Source: Ptychodera flava (taxonomy: Eukaryota; Hemichordata; Enteropneusta; Ptychoderidae). From it: a stretch of 64,000 nucleotides of DNA. Below the pieces are notes generated by a model. The model saw only the letters and a list, made by a program, of their open reading frames with translations, was not told the origin of the DNA and searched no databases. Below are positions 58,901 through 64,000 of the stretch, piece by piece. The stretch is taken from the NCBI RefSeq assembly GCF_041260155.1, contig NC_091928.1, positions 38,195,388 to 38,259,387 of the forward strand, written 5' to 3'. Position 1 is the stretch's first letter. Each line of letters begins with the position of its first letter. Position numbers and translations under genes: made by a program.

Positions 58901-61900
58901 TTCTGTGCAAGACAAAGAGTCACGTGGTCATCACATTGGCTAAATCACTTTAACACGTTTTGCTAAACATTTTTACAAGTAGAAACCTGCCCTTGACTAT
59001 TTGGATTTTTTAAATTTTCACTCTAAATACTGTAACAGATGGCAAAAGTAAAGGAATACATATATTGAGAGTATTGCAGGACAATCCACTGCTTGAATTG
59101 AACGAGGATTCGTACCTAGCATTGACCCTTGTTGTTAAATCAGTTTATTAGTTACCTTCATAGTCTCCCTGAATGAAGAAACAGTGTTCATCAGCTGTCT
59201 CGTCATACCCCACCATTGTGTGCCCATACCAGAGAACACGAAGACCAGATGCGACTGATTAGAGTCACGTGCCGTGCTCTCGATGTAATTTTCTGATGGC
59301 TTGCCTTCCAGTTTTCCCTTCAGCTCACTGATAGCCTCTTCTTTCCTCCGACAAATGACAGCACAGCGGTGACTGTGGTGTTGCGTTTTCAGGGCTGATG
59401 TGTACGCGGCATTGGCAAACTCTTGAAAATCTTCTCCGATGTCATTTTCCAGATAGGAAATCCAATCAGATATGCGTCTCTCGAGTCCTTCCTTTGTTGC
59501 TGCAGACATCACCAAAAGCATTGGAAAGGGGTCTATGTTGCTTTGTTGGTGTATTTGCGCTGAAATTTCTGCAAACTGTCTTTTAACTTCCATCTCGATG
59601 TTCTCGCTGACAGCATCAGATGAAATGAATTCTTCGAGAACAATGTGTGCATTTGCACCCCCAAAACCAAACGAACTGCAACCAGCTATCCTTTTGCTGA
59701 CTTGCGGCCAGGCGGTCAGTCTATCCGGTACTTCTACGCCGTTTTTCTTGAAGTCGATGTTAGGGTTTCCTTCTTGGAAGTGTACAACTCTAGGAATCTT
59801 TTTCATCTTTAGGCACAGGGCTACCTTTATCACCCCGGCAACACCAGCGGCTCCTTCAGTGTGACCGAAGTTTGACTTGACTGATCCTATGTACAGTGGT
59901 TTCTTTTGCTTTGGTCTCATTCGTGCCATTCCCTCTCCAAGGGCATTAGCTTCTGTAGTGTCGCCCACTTGAGTACCAGTGCCATGAGCCTCTACGTATT
60001 GTACATCATGAGGGCTCACCCGGGCATGTTTGTATGCTCTATCAACAAGATCAACCTGGGCTTCATAGCTGGGGTTGGCAATTCCAGGTGTGCGACCATC
60101 ATTAGTGAGAGCGCCTCCACGAACCACTGCATAGATCTGATCGCCATCTTCTACCGCTTTTGCAAGAGGTTTCAGGATCACAACACCAGCACCTTCACTT
60201 CTAGAGTAACCGTCAGCTTTGGCATCGAAACTTTTACACTTCCCATCAGGAGACAGCATTCCGGCCTGACAAAAACCGATACTCGTGTCCGGCAGGAGTA
60301 GAAGATTGGAACCCCCGGCAACAGCCATATGACAGTCACCATTTCTGATAGCTTCACACGCTTGATGTATGGCGTATAGAGAGGATGAACACGCCGTATC
60401 AATCGTGTAGCTGGGTCCTTTCAAGTCGAACTCATATGATATTCTATTGGAAGCCATGCATGAGTTGACACCAGAGTTTGAATATTGACTGACGTTGCCG
60501 GGAGGGTAGGATGCAAGCGAGGCATATTCACTTGCTGTAAGGCCCACGTAGACACCGGTGTTGGAACCTCGAATGCGTGAGGGCGGTAATCCAGCATCTT
60601 CCAAACCTTCGAAGACAACCTCAAGAAGCAGGCGTACCTGGGGATCCATATATTCTGCCTCATCTACAATAAAGATATTGATAATACTAAGCTAAGAATA
60701 CATTCAATAGTTTTAAGTCTCATTAACCCTTTGAGCACCAAATTCAATTTTTGTCGTCTTTATAAAATATACCCACATGATTTTTTTTTTATTTTTACCA
60801 AAATTTTGATATAAAACTGTAGCCAAAGAAATGTCATGCCCATTTGGTCCGAAATTATCAAAAACTTACAGAAAATTCATCGAAATTGATAAAATGTCGG
60901 TCTAAAGTTTTGGTGGGAAAAAATTACTGCACTCGAAGGGTTAACATATTTGTGCACTGGATGAAACATTATACACATATTGACTGGCCATGAGGGCAAC
61001 AGCATACGTCTGTACCCCGAGGGACTGTGAGTCACCCAAAAACAAACTGTTTCCCGAGGCCTTAGCTGTCGCCCGCATGGCCAGTCAATATGTGTTTTAT
61101 AACACACCTCATCCGTAGCCATGAATAAGAACGTACTATACACAAAACTTGTCGCATGAATGATGTAATATGTTGAAGTGGTTTGGCAAAAAAAAGTTTT
61201 TCCCGACAGGGTTGCAATACTTCTGCAAAACGTTCAATGCACCTTTGATTATAATTTTCGTTCGTTTCGAGTCCTTGTTGGAAACTAGAGCATTCAGTTC
61301 TTCTTCAGAAAGTAGGATAAACCGAGAAATTTCTCGAATATCGTTTCGCTCGGACACAGACGACATCTTTGTTTACATTCCAGTTCGCGCATGCGCCAAT
61401 AATTTTTTGACGTCAGTGGGCATCATTTTTCGGAACTGATGCTTGGCAGGCAACAGTTCCGACAAATTATGCCTGATGACGTCGTTTACGTGGATCAGCA
61501 CAAAAAGAACGCATCCCATGTCACTATCAATTGTCGAATTAGAACACAGACTGCGGATGAGGTGTGTTATAAACTCTTATATATAGTGGATATCTGTTGG
61601 TTTAAGGCATGCGTACACTGCTCTGCGAGTCATAAAAGGGAAGTGATCATGAATGGGAGATGCCATCCTTCGTAGACTTTTTTAGAACTTGGCCGTCTTA
61701 ATTAACTACTAACTGGCTGTTGTTATAGATTCAAGACAAGCACATACACATCTCAAACTTGTTTCTTACTATGCTTTGCATTTTTTTCTGAACTATAGAA
61801 GCAACTCCCGTGTAAAACATAACCAGCGCAGAATGCGAGCAGGCTGACAAATGTTACAAATAGACTGCAGTTGGAAAACTCGACCTACCTGGAGGAATCT

Positions 61901-62022
61901 TGAAGAACTGCCTATCAAACGAATAGACATCGTACTTCAGATAGCCACCGCGCTGGTTGTACATTTTGCCGGCGACTTTGTTGGTCGGTCCACCAGGATA
62001 CACGAAGTAAGAAGTGTCAAAC
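52931..62022 (-). CDS. Animal FAS-like type I polyketide synthase, 5' partial (KS-AT-DH-relic ER-KR-ACP-TE)
   Basis: Exons: 62022-61889 (enters in phase 2, so an earlier exon is missing), 60663-59156, 58902-58809, 58593-52931; about 2465 residues. KS: active-site DTACSSSL (Cys codon 60389-60391), EAHGTGT and NFGHTEG. AT: GHSVGE near 58500, with an AFHS block that in this family suggests malonyl-CoA. DH: HVVQGNVIVP (His codon 57518-57520) and HPAFLDAIFQ. An MDR/ER-like segment (about 55.9-55.4 kb) lacks the GGVG nucleotide loop, so it is probably inactive. KR: TGGTKGFG near 54940 and QANYCSAN near 54505. ACP: LGINSQKS (Ser codon 53996-53998). TE: GHSMGG (Ser codon 53546-53548), a GKKDEY Asp and PGRHLF. 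Metazoan PKSs of this kind make pigments or biomineral-related compounds in echinoderms and fish; the product here is unknown. About 40-60 N-terminal residues of KS are not seen. Confidence 0.92.
53060..53810 (-). other. C-terminal thioesterase domain of the PKS (GrsT/OLAH type)
   Basis: Last ~250 residues of the PKS. They begin near LVCFPPNGGGLSLYHNW, contain the nucleophile elbow YGHSMGGLIAFE, then LPCDLTVFTGKKDEY (Asp) and RIVVPGRHLFL (His): a complete alpha/beta-hydrolase triad. The elbow and the FPPNGGG start resemble stand-alone type II thioesterases (GrsT, TesA, vertebrate OLAH) rather than the fused TE of animal FAS. It would release the product by hydrolysis, or clear stalled chains if it kept a type II role. 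Confidence 0.8.
60723..60944. mobile_element. MITE with TTAA target site (CCCTTT family), copy 2
   Basis: Begins TTAA-CCCTTTGAGCACCAAA and ends GCACTCGAAGGG-TTAA. It matches the reversed half of the element at 50405-50843, including CCCATTTGGTCC. It lies in the PKS intron between exons 62022-61889 and 60663-59156, about 60 bases from the acceptor of the KS exon. Confidence 0.7.
60970..61577. mobile_element. Composite inverted-repeat element around a DUF3504-like frame
   Basis: Two nested inverted repeats: ATATTGACTGGCCATG (60977) with CATGGCCAGTCAATAT (61079), and TTATAACACACCTCATCCG (61098) with CGGATGAGGTGTGTTATAA (about 61555). The outer pair encloses the open frame at 61136-61366. This looks like a non-autonomous DNA transposon carrying a captured or relic gene start inside the PKS intron. 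Its family and exact ends are not established. Confidence 0.45.
61136..61366 (-). pseudogene. N-terminal fragment of a ZMYM/QRICH1-like (DUF3504, Crypton-related) protein
   Basis: An ATG-started frame with LLSEEELNALVSNKDSKRTK and IIIKGALNVLQKY resembles the N-terminal block of Crypton-derived DUF3504 proteins, where an acidic segment and a D-x-x-NT/KRT-K motif precede a helix. No downstream tyrosine-recombinase-like domain follows in the window, and the frame ends after 76 codons. It is most likely a transposon-borne fragment. The similarity was judged from memory of the family, so the name is tentative. Confidence 0.4.
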
Positions 62023-64000
62023 CTAATAGAAAAGAAATGGGAAACAATCAAGCAATATGCAGAAAGTTTTGACGAGGGAAGACAGAGGGGTAAGTGAGTG
62101 AATCGCTTTTGAAATATCATACAGGGATAGATGCATGGATTGTTGAAATGGAGAGGCAAGCGCCCTCTTTGATCACATATTATCTTCAAACAGAAATCAA
62201 GAAGTAATTCAATCAGTGCGATGCATTTCCTGAAATCTAATATGTCTTCGCCCAACAAATATTTCCTTTCTCTGCGTGACGTCAGAGCGCCATCAACATG
62301 ACTGTCTTCAAATTGCATACTTTTCTGTAACAGAGACCATTTTGTGCAAAGAGACGTAATCTATCTGTCATCTCCAGCTTGAAGAACTTTAAAAGGAACA
62401 ACAAAAATGTGTCGCCGCGTGTTGAAATTTTCACATGCGATTGATTGCATCAGAAAATTACACTTTACGTTGCTAGGGGGCGTTGTTTTTCCCTGTGTGC
62501 ATTGGTATCGCTGATATCGATTTCTGTCGCATAACGAATTGAAGATACTTGTTAGTTATTAAATCTGTAAATCAATTACTAAATCAATTAATTTTACTAA
62601 ATACTTTGCTCTTTGACGCGTTTAGGCTAAACTACATGACTACACTGTATGCCCTAGAAGAAAGGTAGGCTTATCAATTTTCTTTCGAAAGGTTCAAAGG
62701 TTGAAGAACATGACTGTGTATAACAGACATTCGCGCCCAACTTTTCCTGCTTTCATTGAAAATGCTATAATTATCGTTAATGATAGCTTTTAGACATACC
62801 ACTCAGTCTTGAGTACATGTCAATATAGGTCGCGATGTAGACATAAAAAAGCCTCTTACTAACATCTAAGTAGACATTACCCAATGCATTAACACTCAGT
62901 AATTTCGCAAAATTCGTGTCTCGCTAATTAAAGAGGTAATGTCACCATTAACGTTACAATGCTCCTTTGACGTGTATAGTATTACTGTCATTAAGAGAAT
63001 TCTGTAAAGCTGGCGTCACAGGGGTGAGAATACCCCAGAATTTACGATTCATCTTTATGGAGGTGCATTCATATTTAATTGTGACGTCAATGCTTGTTTT
63101 GAAAAGTTAACAAAAAGTAAAAAGACTTTAAGAGAGCTTTAAAAAAATTTCGGTCAGTACGAGTATATAAATCGAACAAATAACTGGTAGCCGTGTTGAT
63201 TTTGAAAGTTAATACAGGAATATTAAACGATTAATATAATTGAAGCTACTTTTTAGTGTCACAAACGTGAAAGATTAATCATAACTACAAGTCCATGAAG
63301 CAAGGGAATACCGTTCACAATACAGATCTAGCACCTCTACTCTCCCGTTACGGCTTGCTAACTATTATTTTTAATATGGTATGAGTTTTTTGTTTATGGC
63401 TTTCTTTGAAAGGTCATAAAGTTTTTCAGTTTTGTTTCAGAGAAAACTTCAAAACAACGAGCGTCTTAAATGGACCAGGAAAGTTCAAATATAAGTTCCA
63501 TAATTTAATATCGGTAGTATGCGCCTCGAAAAAACGGGATTATACTGTTGCTGAAATTTTCCTCTATGAAACGTTCAAACTAAATTCAGATTACAAATCC
63601 GAGATCACAGTGCAAAGCTGGGTATTCGTAGAGAAACAAATCACCTAACATTTTATGAAATTTGTAATTGCCGCTTTTCCAGTGTCAACTCTCTAGGGAA
63701 AACCACATTTGCGATGATCGATTAAGTATGACAGTGAAAATATGTCTAACTTGAGGAGCTTCAAAATGAGCCCCAAATAGAACCGCAGACCAGAAAGTAT
63801 TGAAAAATTCGAGTCAGAATGTCAGTCCCCGCTGCACATTCTACCTTGAAGTTAAGATGTAACAGACAACATGATGGCGCTGTTCACTTTTTGGGGGAAA
63901 GCAAATGATCGATTTCGACAGAGCGAGATTTTCCCAACAAGTTTTAAATGGTCAAAACAGCTTTTAAGGACGTTATTGTAAATTCAGAGACCGAATATCT
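62023..64000. other. PKS upstream intron or 5' region; no exon identified
   Basis: The missing start of KS (expected pattern GIGCRFPG) was sought on the - strand and not found, so it may lie beyond 64000 or in a small exon I missed. Around 63400-63760 the motif GCGCCTCG and neighbours recall, in reverse, the dispersed repeat at 5985-6130 and 9150-9366. A frame at 63406-63648 lies in that repeat and is not supported as a gene. Confidence 0.4.

Noticed and set aside
63406-63648. 80-codon open frame on + near the right edge
   Set aside because: It overlaps a dispersed repeat related to those at 5985 and 9150 and has no recognisable domain.

Overview
The window looks like the genome of an invertebrate deuterostome; a hemichordate is my best guess. 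The evidence is AT-rich DNA, GT-AG introns of a few hundred bases to 3 kb, many microsatellites and small TIR elements, and a gene set that includes a plant-like NB-ARC/TPR sensor and an animal FAS-like polyketide synthase. I see no bacterial-style operon, CRISPR array, rRNA or tRNA.

Four protein-coding genes can be assembled exon by exon with consistent intron phases. (1) On the + strand, about 1-12243, is the 3' and central part of an NB-ARC/TPR (NLR-like) gene whose 5' end lies off the left edge. Its 14 visible exons sum to 1177 codons including the stop. (2) On the - strand, 26039-15310, is a complete 15-exon M1 family aminopeptidase (975 codons plus stop), anchored in the membrane by an N-terminal segment. 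(3) On the - strand, 46397-32691, is its tandem paralogue, also 15 exons with the same intron phases (981 codons plus stop). It keeps the zinc site but has GAVAN in place of the exopeptidase GAMEN motif. (4) On the - strand, 62022-52931, is a polyketide synthase, nearly complete, with the order KS-AT-DH-(relic ER)-KR-ACP-TE. Only the first stretch of its KS domain is missing, beyond or near the right edge. It ends in a GrsT/OLAH-type thioesterase and has one 5.66-kb coding exon.

Between and inside the genes are: a tandemly duplicated exon pair in the NLR linker region; a reverse-transcriptase fragment in an intron of the first aminopeptidase; a possible LTR-element fossil after the NLR gene; several TTAA-flanked (piggyBac-like) MITEs; foldback elements; a ~145-bp tandem repeat that often carries the octamer ATGCAAAT; a 0.6-kb minisatellite; and long AT, TATG, CT, GA and CAT simple repeats. 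The intergenic stretches 12.3-15.2 kb, 26-32 kb and 46.4-52.9 kb show no gene I can support.

The genes do not form an obvious pathway. The NLR is a candidate intracellular immune or stress sensor, the aminopeptidases are ectoenzymes trimming peptides at the cell surface, and the PKS makes an unknown polyketide. Exon ends were read by eye and may be off by one or two bases. The frame sums of all four models close correctly.
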